Positions 24,552 to 33,555 of a DNA stretch of 64,000 bases are shown piece by piece. The notes below the pieces were generated by a model. The model saw only the letters and a program-made list of their open reading frames with translations. It made no database searches and was not told the origin of the DNA. The DNA lies in NCBI GenBank assembly GCA_002731315.1, contig PCBG01000008.1, forward strand, positions 1-64,000. Reading direction: 5' to 3'. A program made the translations under genes and the position numbers. Within the stretch, counting starts at the first letter, position 1. Every line of letters begins with the position of its first letter. The stretch is from Rhodospirillaceae bacterium. Lineage in GTDB: Bacteria; Pseudomonadota; Alphaproteobacteria; Puniceispirillales; Puniceispirillaceae.

Positions 24552-25478
24552 ATGATTAAGGACCGTCCGCTTGTCGGCATAATGTTCATGCTGGGCTTTT
24601 GCCTTTTTGCTCCGATGAGCGATGCGGCGACCAAGACAATTGCCAGCGCCACCCCGTTGATTGTGCTTTTATATGCTCGCTATGTCGCGCAGTGGCTGAT
24701 GCCGCTACCGGTTATTCTGATGACCGGACGCCGCCTCGTCATGTCGCGTCGGGTTCTGCATATTCTTCTTCTGCGTGGCCTTGTCCATATCGGTGGACTG
24801 GCAGCGATGTTTGCTGCCTTACGCTTCCTGCCGCTTGCAGATGCCATTGCGATCGCCTTTGTGTTTCCCTTCATCCAATTGCTGCTCGGCCATCTGTTTC
24901 TGGGGGAACAGGTCGGCATACGGCGCCTGTCTGCCTGCAGTGTGGGTTTTCTTGGCACCCTCCTGATTATCCAGCCAAGCTTTGCCGAGGTGGGTTTACC
25001 GGCGCTGCTGCCCTTGCTGGTAGCATTGCTCTTTGCGCTGCTTGTGCTGATGACCCGCCAGATTGCCAAGGAATATGATCCCATCTGCCTGCAATCCACC
25101 AGCGGTCTGATCTGTCTGGTGATGTTGACTGCCGCCGGCATTGGGCTTGGCAATACCGGCATTTTTGACCTGCATCTGGCCCTGCCGCCCGCTGAAAACT
25201 GGAGGACGCTGGTCCTTATCGGCTTTTTTGGCACGCTGGCTCATATTGCCATGACCTATGCTGTCCGTTTTGCGCCGTCGACAACGCTGGCCCCCATGCA
25301 ATATGTGGAAATCCCGATTGCCACATTTCTTGGCTGGCTGTTCTTTCACGATCTTCCCGACGGAATAGCGGCTGCCGGAATTCTGATCACTGTCAGTTCC
25401 GGACTTGCTGTGATCTATTTCGAGCATAGCGCAAACCAGGCATCGCAGGACACGCGATCCAAACCACCCGCAGCCTGA
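24552..25478 (+). CDS. EamA/DMT-family permease
   Basis: This inner-membrane protein has 308 residues and ten predicted helices in two EamA repeats. It resembles the RhaT/YdcZ-like drug and metabolite group (DAIAIAFVFPFIQLLLGHLFLGE is the typical end of repeat one). A hydrophilic tail of about 20 residues follows the last helix. The gene stands alone; the hydrolase gene starts 69 bases later. The substrate is unknown. Confidence 0.85.
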   Translation: MIKDRPLVGIMFMLGFCLFAPMSDAATKTIASATPLIVLLYARYVAQWLMPLPVILMTGRRLVMSRRVLHILLLRGLVHIGGLAAMFAALRFLPLADAIAIAFVFPFIQLLLGHLFLGEQVGIRRLSACSVGFLGTLLIIQPSFAEVGLPALLPLLVALLFALLVLMTRQIAKEYDPICLQSTSGLICLVMLTAAGIGLGNTGIFDLHLALPPAENWRTLVLIGFFGTLAHIAMTYAVRFAPSTTLAPMQYVEIPIATFLGWLFFHDLPDGIAAAGILITVSSGLAVIYFEHSANQASQDTRSKPPAA

Positions 25479-25547
25479 CCTTTTGTTGCCCGAGCCTGCT
25501 GATTGCCATAGACTCCAATCTGGTGACAAGAGCAAGGCAGATCTGAC

Positions 25548-26423
25548 ATGACCTATAGCGAAATGTTCAATGGTGCTGTCTACAAGCAAGACACCGCGGA
25601 TATTGCTTATCGCATAGCAGGTGACGGGCCACCGCTGCTTCTGCTTCATGGATTTCCGCAGACCAATTTCATGTGGCACAAAATCGCCCCGGCGCTGGCC
25701 GTAGACTTTACCGTGATCGCCGCTGACTTGCGCGGCTATGGTGACAGCAGCAAGCCGCCGACTGATTCCAATCATTCCCCCTATTCGAAACGGGCCATGG
25801 CGGCCGATATGATTTCGCTGATGGCCTCGCTCGGGCATGCCAGCTTTGCTGTTGCCGGACATGACCGCGGTGGCCGCGTGGCCCATCGCATGGCCCGCGA
25901 TCACCCGGACGTGGTCAGTCGGTTGGCTGTTCTGGACATCGCACCGACAGCATCAATGTATGGCCAGACTGACATGCGTTTTGCTACGGCCTATTATCAC
26001 TGGTTCTTTCTGATCCAGCCGGCACCACTGCCTGAAAAGATGATTGGCGCAGACCCGGAATTTTACCTGCGTACCAAAGGGGCCCATTGGGGCCGTACAG
26101 AAGGCGCTTTTACAGAAGCTGCCTTTGCAGATTACCTGCGCTGTTTCCGTCAGCCCGAGACAATCCACGCCATGTGCGAGGATTATCGCGCTGCAGCCAC
26201 CATTGACCTGCAACATGACGCAACGGATGCGGGTCAAAAGCTTGTCATGCCGGTACTGGCCTTGTGGGGTACCAGCGGCTTTGTCGGAAGCGCCTATGAT
26301 GTCCTGGCAGAGTGGCGTGCGGTGGCGCAGGATGTCAGTGGCCACGCGGTGCCCGGCGGCCATTATCTTCCAGAAGAGGCAGCGCAGGAAACGCTAGCCG
26401 CATTACAGAATTTCTTCAGCTAA
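25548..26423 (+). CDS. haloacetate (fluoroacetate) dehalogenase-type alpha/beta hydrolase
   Basis: The protein has 291 residues. The active site of characterised fluoroacetate dehalogenases is complete. Nucleophile Asp106 is in GHDRGGR, and carboxylate-binding Arg107 and Arg110 lie beside it. The rest are Asp130, the halide pocket His151/Trp152, Trp181 and Tyr213, and the base His272 in PGGHYLPEE. LLHGFPQTNFMWH forms the oxyanion region. The expected reaction is hydrolysis of 2-haloacids such as fluoro- or chloroacetate to glycolate plus halide. No signal peptide is seen, so it is cytoplasmic. Some relatives without dehalogenase activity exist, but the full residue set makes the assignment good. 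Confidence 0.85.
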   Translation: MTYSEMFNGAVYKQDTADIAYRIAGDGPPLLLLHGFPQTNFMWHKIAPALAVDFTVIAADLRGYGDSSKPPTDSNHSPYSKRAMAADMISLMASLGHASFAVAGHDRGGRVAHRMARDHPDVVSRLAVLDIAPTASMYGQTDMRFATAYYHWFFLIQPAPLPEKMIGADPEFYLRTKGAHWGRTEGAFTEAAFADYLRCFRQPETIHAMCEDYRAAATIDLQHDATDAGQKLVMPVLALWGTSGFVGSAYDVLAEWRAVAQDVSGHAVPGGHYLPEEAAQETLAALQNFFS

Positions 26424-26539
26424 AATGATGGACTGTAAGCACAGGCGTGATAGCATCATGGCCCGTCAGCGCCCTATCAGTTTTCCCTGAGGCTGGGGCG
26501 TCACAGACGTCGCAATCAGCAAGGCACCTAATCCCTACT

Positions 26540-27460
26540 ATGCCACCCGTATCCGAAATCCTGTCGCGCATACGGCCATTGCAGGGCCTCGCCATGGCAT
26601 TTGTCGGCGCAATGCTCATCACGCCTGATACACTGCTGATCCGGCTATCTGGTCTCGAGGGCTGGGGCCTGACATTCTGGCGTGGCCTCCTGATCGGCTT
26701 TAGCGTCTTTGTGCTTTGGCTGTTGCTTGAAGGACGCGCGGCCATAAGGCAACTGCCACAATTATTCAGCTGGCCCGCCATCATCATCGTCGTCGCCAAC
26801 GGCGGCAATACGCTTGCATTCAATTTTGCGGCCGTCGAGACCTCAATCACGGTAGTGGTTACGGCCCTGGCAACTGCACCGCTACTCGCCGCCGGATTGA
26901 GCTTTCTGATTTTGCGCGAGCCGACACCATTACGCACTTGGGTCGCCATTTCCATGACCATGCTGGGAGTTCTAATAGTCATCTTTAACGGCGACGGTGC
27001 ACAGCAAGCGCCACAAGGCAATGTCTGGCTAGGTGGCGGATTGGGGGTGCTGTCCGCCTTTGGCATCGCTGTCATGTTCGTGGTCATACGTCGCCATCCG
27101 GAGACACCTGTCCTGCTTGCTTGTGCGACTGGTATCCTTCTCTCTGGTGCCTTGGCGCTGTTCGGCGCACCAGCCGGCGACCTTATGCCCGGGAACTGGC
27201 TGCCGGTGATTCTGATGGGGCTTGTTGTCATGCCCCTCTCATGGGCGCTGCTAACGCTGGCGCCGCGTTATACAAGCCCCACAAATGTCAGCCTGTTCAT
27301 GCTTCTGGAAATGGTGTTGGGGCCGTTCTGGGTCTGGATCGGTGTCGGGGAACGGCCAAGTATTGAGATGATCGGCGGTGCGGCACTTGTCCTTTTAACA
27401 TTGATAGCGTTCTTTCTGTCCGCCGCACGCGATGCATCAGCAGCAGCCAAGATTGACTGA
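26540..27460 (+). CDS. EamA/DMT-family permease
   Basis: This inner-membrane protein has 306 residues and ten helices. The first EamA repeat ends near LSFLILREPTPLRTWVAI and the second near ALVLLTLIAFFLSAARD. ATG 26540 was chosen because the hydrophobic part begins soon after it; an in-frame ATG at 26447 would add a 31-residue stretch with no family likeness. The ribosome site is weak (AAGG). The substrate is unknown. It is the fourth member of this family in the window. Confidence 0.8.
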   Translation: MPPVSEILSRIRPLQGLAMAFVGAMLITPDTLLIRLSGLEGWGLTFWRGLLIGFSVFVLWLLLEGRAAIRQLPQLFSWPAIIIVVANGGNTLAFNFAAVETSITVVVTALATAPLLAAGLSFLILREPTPLRTWVAISMTMLGVLIVIFNGDGAQQAPQGNVWLGGGLGVLSAFGIAVMFVVIRRHPETPVLLACATGILLSGALALFGAPAGDLMPGNWLPVILMGLVVMPLSWALLTLAPRYTSPTNVSLFMLLEMVLGPFWVWIGVGERPSIEMIGGAALVLLTLIAFFLSAARDASAAAKID

Positions 27461-27463
27461 CCC

Positions 27464-28159
27464 CTAGACGATCACCGGAAAGGTCACCCCGTCTTCACCC
27501 GGTTGCCAAGGGGAATATTTTTCCATCACGGCGGCAAACCGTGCAGATGTTAAAAAACCCTGCAGCCAATGATTCAGATGCGGCCATGGCTGGGAATCGA
27601 ACCAGTGAGGATCGGCAATGCGGAACTGACGGATAAAAGGCAGACTGGCAAAATCCAGCAACCCCTGATGTGCGCCCGACAAGGCAGGGTCTGTTGCCAG
27701 ACTGCGTTCACATTCCTCCAGCATTTCTGCGCCAGCGTCGCGGTGATTCTCGGCAGCGTCGGGATCATAGCGGCTGGCATATTTATAGCGGTCCAAGTGT
27801 GTCTTGAAAGGACCATCAAGGCGGTCAAGAAAGTCGGCGCATGTCTTTGGTGCCTGCTCTGTGATCGCAAGCCAGTGTTCCGGATCATGGCGGGACAGCG
27901 CCCAGATCATAATGTCTCGGCTCTCTTCAATGATATGACCATCGCCCAGATCGAGCACCGGCACGGTCGCCTTTGGTGAAGTTGTCAGGAATGCCTCTGG
28001 CTTGTCACGCAACAGTATTTCACGCAGCGTAACCGTTATACCGGCAGACTGAAGGGCGAGGCGCGCGCGCATCGCATAGGGGCAGCGGCGAAAGCTCCAG
28101 AAAACGGGCCGCCCATTTGCGGCTGTACTGTTCAGCCCGGCAGGCTGTTGACCATTCAT
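27464..28159 (-). CDS. glutathione S-transferase family protein
   Basis: The protein has 231 residues. The N-terminal thioredoxin-like half begins with FWSFRRCPYAMRARLAL. Cys26 is at the position of the omega/beta-class catalytic Cys, and TVPVLDLGDGHIIEES is the glutathione gamma-Glu site (cis-Pro, Glu-Ser). An all-helical C-terminal half follows. It probably carries out glutathione-dependent reduction or conjugation in the cytoplasm. It is convergent with the EamA gene (three bases between stops) and follows the HugZ-like gene by three bases, so that pair is likely one transcript. Confidence 0.85.
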   Translation of the reverse strand: MNGQQPAGLNSTAANGRPVFWSFRRCPYAMRARLALQSAGITVTLREILLRDKPEAFLTTSPKATVPVLDLGDGHIIEESRDIMIWALSRHDPEHWLAITEQAPKTCADFLDRLDGPFKTHLDRYKYASRYDPDAAENHRDAGAEMLEECERSLATDPALSGAHQGLLDFASLPFIRQFRIADPHWFDSQPWPHLNHWLQGFLTSARFAAVMEKYSPWQPGEDGVTFPVIV

Positions 28160-28162
28160 CGC

Positions 28163-28675
28163 TCAACTTTCCCGAAGGTACGCCGCGATATCAAGCATAA
28201 GACCTTCAAGTTGGTAGGCCTTGGCAAACCCCAGCACCATCACGCCACTGACGGGTAGCAGTTTCAACATGTGAAAATCGGTAAAATCACGGATCAGGTT
28301 CATCGTTGGCCCATGCTGTGATACAAAAATATCTGAAATTACCGAAAATTGATCATTTTGTCTATATATTTCAGTTATTTCTGCGCTAAACTTTATTCTC
28401 TTTCTTGCCCATATATTCTGTGCCTTAGCTTCATCTTCAATCGCCAGAAACTGCGCCATACCTGTATCAATCATCGCACGGACATGTGCTGATAACCGGC
28501 TAGGGTAAATGAAGAAATGCCCGTCATGCCTGACAGCTGGCGTGACACCCAGATCGGGCAGTTGAGACGTACTACCAGATTCTGGAGTTGCCCCAATAAT
28601 GAGTGTGCGCACCGATTCCAGAACCCTGTCGCGCTGAGCAGACAAATCCGCCCTGTCAAAGTCATCCTTTGTCAT
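28163..28675 (-). CDS. HugZ-like FMN-binding split-barrel protein
   Basis: The protein has about 170 residues and belongs to the pyridoxamine 5'-phosphate oxidase-like fold. The stretches HFFIYPSRLSAHVRAM, QFLAIEDEAKAQNIWARKRIKF and the C-terminal strand pattern recall HugZ/HutZ haem-utilisation proteins. Start ATG 28675 has GAGGG five bases upstream and is preferred over ATG 28726. Its role may be haem breakdown or flavin-dependent reduction; no haem-uptake genes are nearby, so this is tentative. Confidence 0.65.
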   Translation of the reverse strand: MTKDDFDRADLSAQRDRVLESVRTLIIGATPESGSTSQLPDLGVTPAVRHDGHFFIYPSRLSAHVRAMIDTGMAQFLAIEDEAKAQNIWARKRIKFSAEITEIYRQNDQFSVISDIFVSQHGPTMNLIRDFTDFHMLKLLPVSGVMVLGFAKAYQLEGLMLDIAAYLRES

Positions 28676-28865
28676 GGTCGCCCTCAACGCCTTATTCACC
28701 GCGATCATTTGCATAGGGGCCATCACCTGACGGCCACCATGGTTGAAGCGCTGTCACAAATTGTCTATCTCACTAAATAACCTTTTGCCATACGATGGCA
28801 AGGGCCGAGGTTTTGAAACGGGCACCCGTCGCCGAGACGGCATTACAACCAGTGAGTAGCCTGCG

Positions 28866-29570
28866 ATGTCGGACAGATTGGAACATGGGGAAATTGACGG
28901 TGAAGCCGGCAACACCAGCAGTGCCGATGATGGTACACATGACCGTCTGGCCGGCAAAACCATCAATGTAGAAATCTATGCCGATATAATCTGCCCCTGG
29001 TGTTATATCGGCAAACGGCGGCTTGAAGACGCTTTTTCAAAGCGCCCCGATATCACCCCCGTTTATCAATGGCGGGCTTTTTTGCTAAACCCTACAATGC
29101 CGCGTGATGGGATGAACCGTAATGCTTATCTGCATGCTAAGTTCGGCCACTCGGCGGCGGCTGTATATGGCCGCATTGCCACTGCAGGGCTGGATAGTGG
29201 CATCTCGTTCCGTTTTGATGATATTCGGCGTACCCCCGACAGCCGTGCCGCTCATCGCCTGCTGATCGCGGCCGGCAGTGAAAACGCCATGCTGTCAGAG
29301 ACTCTTTACAGGGCCTATTTCATTGATGGACGCGATATTGGTGATATGTCGGTTCTTGCAGAGATTGCCGATGCGTCTGGCCAGCCCGACCTTTTGGAAA
29401 AGGCCGCAGATGACGCCGTTGGCCGGCAACTTGAAAACAATCTGGCGACAGCCAACCAGTTGCGTCTGGACGGCGTCCCCTTCTTTATCTTTGACGGGAA
29501 ATACGCTATCGCCGGTGCGCATCAACCAGAACATCTGATCCCGGCAATTGATGCGGCAGCGGCGGCTTGA
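28866..29570 (+). CDS. DsbA-family (FrnE-like) thioredoxin-fold oxidoreductase
   Basis: The protein has 234 residues. The CxxC motif CPWC (43-46) follows VEIYADII, and the helical insertion and GVPFFIFDGKYAIAGAHQPE (cis-Pro loop and end strand) match FrnE / 2-hydroxychromene-2-carboxylate isomerase-like DsbA proteins. No signal peptide is present, so a cytoplasmic role is expected. The first 31 residues are polar and not part of the fold, so the true start may be later, though no better start codon with a ribosome site was found. Confidence 0.83.
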   Translation: MSDRLEHGEIDGEAGNTSSADDGTHDRLAGKTINVEIYADIICPWCYIGKRRLEDAFSKRPDITPVYQWRAFLLNPTMPRDGMNRNAYLHAKFGHSAAAVYGRIATAGLDSGISFRFDDIRRTPDSRAAHRLLIAAGSENAMLSETLYRAYFIDGRDIGDMSVLAEIADASGQPDLLEKAADDAVGRQLENNLATANQLRLDGVPFFIFDGKYAIAGAHQPEHLIPAIDAAAAA

Positions 29571-29612
29571 CGGTACAACAAGGGTGCCAGAACCCTCTAT
29601 GCTGCCAAAGCC

Positions 29613-32600
29613 CTACACAGTAAGTGTCAGTAACTCCTGCACCAGTTCCTTGCAGATCGGCGGGCGCGCCTCCGGCTTAGGCATGGTCTGTTGCAAAATC
29701 AGCTTGTGATCGCCGCGCAGTTGCACCCGACCGCCCTTGCCGGAAATCCACGCCACCAATTTCTCCGGACTAGCAAATGCATTATCGCGAAACGCAATCG
29801 ACAGGCCTTTTGGCCCGGCATCCACCCGTTCAATGTTGGTGCGGCGGCACAGCTGCTTGAGCTCGATTACTGCAAATAGGTTGCGCACTGAATCCGGCAC
29901 TGGCCCGAATCGCTCGACCAGTTCAGCGACAAGACTGTCGGCTTCGGCTGCGATGTCAAGATCGGCAATTCGCCGATACAGTGACAGCCGCACCGTCAGA
30001 TCGGCAACATAGTCTTCGGGGATTCGCACCTCCAGCCCCAGATTAAGCTGCGGTGTCCAGTCAATAATCTCTTCCGCAGCATCGTCATCGCCATCACGCG
30101 CCGCCTCAACCGCCTGACGCAGCATCTCCTGATAAAGTTCAACACCCACTTCGCGCACATGACCCGATTGTTCATCCCCCAGTAAGTTGCCGGCGCCACG
30201 AATATCCATATCGTAGGATGCGAGGGTAAAACCAGCACCAAGGGTGTCCAACGTCTGCATCACTTCCAGACGGCGCCGTGCTTGCGGTGTCAAAAAACGG
30301 TTGGGATCTGATGTCAGATAGGCATAAGCCCGAAACCGGCCGCGTCCGACACGGCCACGCAGCTGATAGAGCTGCGACAGCCCAAACATGTCAGAGCGAT
30401 GAATAATCATCGTATTGGCCGACGGAATATCGATCCCCGATTCCACAATGTTCGTGGACAGAAGGATGTCCGCCTCACCATCGGCAAACCGCGTCATGAC
30501 CGTATCCAGCTCGGCCACCGGCATACGCCCGTGCGCCGACAGAATGCGTGCTTCGGGTACCAGCGTTAGCAGCCGGTCATATACGCGTTGCAGATCATCA
30601 ATGCGTGGACAGACGCAAAATATCTGACCACCCCGAAACATCTCTCGTTTGATGGCTTCGCGTAATACCACTCCGTCCCACGGGCCAACAAAGGTCCGCA
30701 CAGCCAGCCGGTCCACCGGCGGGGTAGAGATAAGCGACATCTCGCGCACCCCTGACAAAGCCATCTGGAGTGTACGTGGTATGGGAGTGGCCGAAAGGGT
30801 CAACACATGGATATCGCCTCGCAGTTCCTTAAGCCGTTCCTTTTGGCCAACACCGAAATGCTGCTCCTCATCGACAATCAATAATCCTAGATTGTTAAAG
30901 CTGATGGATTTGGCAAGCAGCGCATGAGTGCCAATGGAAATCTGGATGTCGCCACTAGCTAGATCAGCCTTGATCTGTTTGGAATCACCGGGGCTTGTCA
31001 TGCGCGACAGCACCCCGATGCGAATAGGAAAGCCAGCAAAACGCTCTTGAAACAGCTTGCCATGCTGGCGGGCCAGCAATGTGGTCGGCGCAACAAGCGC
31101 CACCTGATAGCCGCACATTGCCGCTACAAAGGCGGCGCGCAAGGCCACCTCGGTCTTGCCAAAACCGACATCACCGCAAATCAGCCTATCTGAGGCACGA
31201 CCGGCTGCTAGATCACTCACTACATCTTCGATAGCAGCAAGCTGGTCATCTGTTTCGGCGAAGCCAAAACGTGCACAGAACTCGGCAAAGGAGCCAGCAG
31301 GGGCAACAAGGGCTTCGGCACGCGCGGTTTCACGCTGCGCAGCGATTTTGATCAGCTGTTCTGCCATGATCCGCACACGGCCTTTGATGCGCGCGACGCG
31401 CGCCTGCCAGGCAGCGCCACCAAGCCGGTCCAACTGTGCATCGGTACCGGTACTGCCATAGCGCGACAGCATCTCGATATTTTCCACCGGAAGATACAGC
31501 TTGTCACCACCGGCATAGATCAACTGCAGGCAGTCATGCAGGCCACCCGACGAATCAATGATCACCAGCCCTTCGTAACGGCCAATGCCATGTTCGGCAT
31601 GCACCACAAAGTCACCTTCTTCCAGCGCGCTAACCTCGCGCAGGAAATCTTCACCACGACCGCGCTTTGAACGTGGACGCGACAGGCGCTGACCAAAAAT
31701 TTCGGTTTCGGTAATAACAAGAACGGAATCGCTCTGAAAACCGGTCTCGATCCCCCATTCGACAAGATAGAGCCCACCCCGTGCAAGCCCTTCAAGACGG
31801 TCAATCCGTTGCACCGGCATACTGTCCGCTTGCGCTAGCAACAATTCTCTCAGACGCGCCGCCGCTCCCTCGCCGGCAACCGCCAGCACGATGGGGCGGT
31901 TGGCCGCCGCTTTTTCAGCTGCAATGCCCGCCACCAACTCGCTGATCGCATTGCCACCTGCCGCGACAGCCGGCTTCAACATGATACCGGCACGCCCGCC
32001 AGCATCACTGACCTTTGCCGCTGGCATGTCACTAGGTGGCGCGGCAAAGGGTATCATCCGGCAAGCTCGCGCAAACAGTGTTGCAGCCTCATCAACATGC
32101 AGATAGAGCCAATCCTGCGGCAAGGGCCGGTAGGACATGCTGTCACCCCCTCCATCCGGTTCCTGTCGCGCCGCATGAAAATCTGCAATTTGCTGAAAGC
32201 GCGCCGCAATTGCCGCATCCGCCTCATGATCCAGAAGAAGCTGCCAGTCCGGACAATAATCTGTCAACCGGTCCATGGATTCATGAAATAGTGGCAACCA
32301 GTGTTCCATGCCGGGATGCATCCGCCCGGTGGACACAGATTCATACAGCGCATCACGCGTTGCGACCGCACCAAAGGCCGCCCTGTAGCCACTGCGGAAA
32401 CGCTCTACCGAGGATTCGTCAAGCTGAAATTCGGCCACTGGCCGCAGATTAACAACAGAAATTTTGTCCACATTCCGTTGCGTCGCTGCATCGAACCGAC
32501 ACAACTTTTCCAGCTCATCACCAAAGAAATCCAGCCGCACCGGCATTTCATACCCTGCAGCAAAAATATCGAGGATCCCGCCGCGAAGCGCAAATTCTCC

Positions 32601-33101
32601 GGTCTCGCGTACCGTTTCAGTACGCAGGTAACCCTGTATCGCGAGAAATTCGGCAAGCCGTGCCGGAGCGGTAGTGTCACCAGCACGCAACTGTATGGAC
32701 CGGTCAGTAAAGTAATCTGCTGGTGGCACCCGCTGCAGAACCGCGTTTACTGTGGTCAGAATGACGGCACCGCCCGCGACGTCACCAGCGCCGCCATCTG
32801 CCTGATGCACGCCATGATCGGACAACCAGGCAAGCGTTTCGACCCGTTGGCCAACGAGGGTGCTTTGCGGTGACAATCTGTCAAAAGGCAGGCAATCCCA
32901 TGCCGGAAACAGGCGAAGCGGGACGTTCGGAGATTGCATCGCCAGCGCATCACGCATTGCCATCATGCGCGCGTCATCGCGTGCCACATAGACAAGCCGG
33001 TCCCCTGCCGACAGACGTTGCGCCAGCGCCAGCATACAGGCCCCATCCGGCACACCCCAGAGCGATTCCTCAAATGAAATATTATTAATATAATCAACCA
33101 C
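29613..33101 (-). CDS. mfd: transcription-repair coupling factor
   Basis: This SF2 translocase removes RNA polymerase stalled at DNA lesions and recruits UvrA. Its 1162 residues are the normal length. An N-terminal UvrB-like module (1-340) is followed by the RNA-polymerase interaction domain starting near HAEHGIGRYEG (501-511). The helicase core has Walker A GDVGFGKT (643-650), DEEQ (744-747) and LRGRVGRG. The C-terminal TRG/RecG-like motif and the regulatory D7 domain end near 1150. sdhE lies three bases upstream, so the two are probably co-transcribed. Confidence 0.98.
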   Translation of the reverse strand: MVDYINNISFEESLWGVPDGACMLALAQRLSAGDRLVYVARDDARMMAMRDALAMQSPNVPLRLFPAWDCLPFDRLSPQSTLVGQRVETLAWLSDHGVHQADGGAGDVAGGAVILTTVNAVLQRVPPADYFTDRSIQLRAGDTTAPARLAEFLAIQGYLRTETVRETGEFALRGGILDIFAAGYEMPVRLDFFGDELEKLCRFDAATQRNVDKISVVNLRPVAEFQLDESSVERFRSGYRAAFGAVATRDALYESVSTGRMHPGMEHWLPLFHESMDRLTDYCPDWQLLLDHEADAAIAARFQQIADFHAARQEPDGGGDSMSYRPLPQDWLYLHVDEAATLFARACRMIPFAAPPSDMPAAKVSDAGGRAGIMLKPAVAAGGNAISELVAGIAAEKAAANRPIVLAVAGEGAAARLRELLLAQADSMPVQRIDRLEGLARGGLYLVEWGIETGFQSDSVLVITETEIFGQRLSRPRSKRGRGEDFLREVSALEEGDFVVHAEHGIGRYEGLVIIDSSGGLHDCLQLIYAGGDKLYLPVENIEMLSRYGSTGTDAQLDRLGGAAWQARVARIKGRVRIMAEQLIKIAAQRETARAEALVAPAGSFAEFCARFGFAETDDQLAAIEDVVSDLAAGRASDRLICGDVGFGKTEVALRAAFVAAMCGYQVALVAPTTLLARQHGKLFQERFAGFPIRIGVLSRMTSPGDSKQIKADLASGDIQISIGTHALLAKSISFNNLGLLIVDEEQHFGVGQKERLKELRGDIHVLTLSATPIPRTLQMALSGVREMSLISTPPVDRLAVRTFVGPWDGVVLREAIKREMFRGGQIFCVCPRIDDLQRVYDRLLTLVPEARILSAHGRMPVAELDTVMTRFADGEADILLSTNIVESGIDIPSANTMIIHRSDMFGLSQLYQLRGRVGRGRFRAYAYLTSDPNRFLTPQARRRLEVMQTLDTLGAGFTLASYDMDIRGAGNLLGDEQSGHVREVGVELYQEMLRQAVEAARDGDDDAAEEIIDWTPQLNLGLEVRIPEDYVADLTVRLSLYRRIADLDIAAEADSLVAELVERFGPVPDSVRNLFAVIELKQLCRRTNIERVDAGPKGLSIAFRDNAFASPEKLVAWISGKGGRVQLRGDHKLILQQTMPKPEARPPICKELVQELLTLTV

Positions 33102-33104
33102 GTA

Positions 33105-33365
33105 TTAGGATTCTTTAAAAGATTTTATCAGTGTAAAAACAGGTGTATTGTAGATGACTGGTACACTATCGTTACCCATCACCCAGGCATAGATCCTGTC
33201 ATCACCTGCATCCAGCAGCGCCTCGAAATCATCCAGCCCCTGGTCATCCAGTGTACCAAGATGCGCAGCCGCGAAATGACCAAGCAACAGGTCGGTCTCC
33301 TTCATGCCGGTATAGCTTGCCTGATAGATCAGGCGTTTTAGGCGAATGGCGCGTGTTTCATCCAT
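33105..33365 (-). CDS. sdhE: FAD assembly factor SdhE
   Basis: This small helical protein has 86 residues and helps attach FAD covalently to succinate dehydrogenase. It shows the family's GMKETDLLLGHF segment near residues 20-31. In the signature RGxxE the Arg is replaced by Thr (TGMKE), while the essential Gly and Glu remain. Its position between mfd and the divergent recG gene is the usual one in Alphaproteobacteria. Confidence 0.9.
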   Translation of the reverse strand: MDETRAIRLKRLIYQASYTGMKETDLLLGHFAAAHLGTLDDQGLDDFEALLDAGDDRIYAWVMGNDSVPVIYNTPVFTLIKSFKES

Positions 33366-33555
33366 AAAAATCTCGGTGTGATTGCGGCAGGCAGATCTGG
33401 CAGATGACCGCTACCGGGAATATGGGTCGATTTGCGTACAAAGCAATGGCTTTATGCACCCGTCATACGGATCATTTACAGCTTTTTGTTTTGCCATCCG
33501 CTTTGTTGTAGTGTTGGCGAACTATCAACCCTTTTGAAAGAAGGCAGAATGGCCG

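Noticed and set aside
26416..27231. 271-codon open frame on the minus strand
   Set aside because: Lies antisense to the EamA gene at 26540; low-complexity Pro/Ser/Arg-rich translation without any family features.
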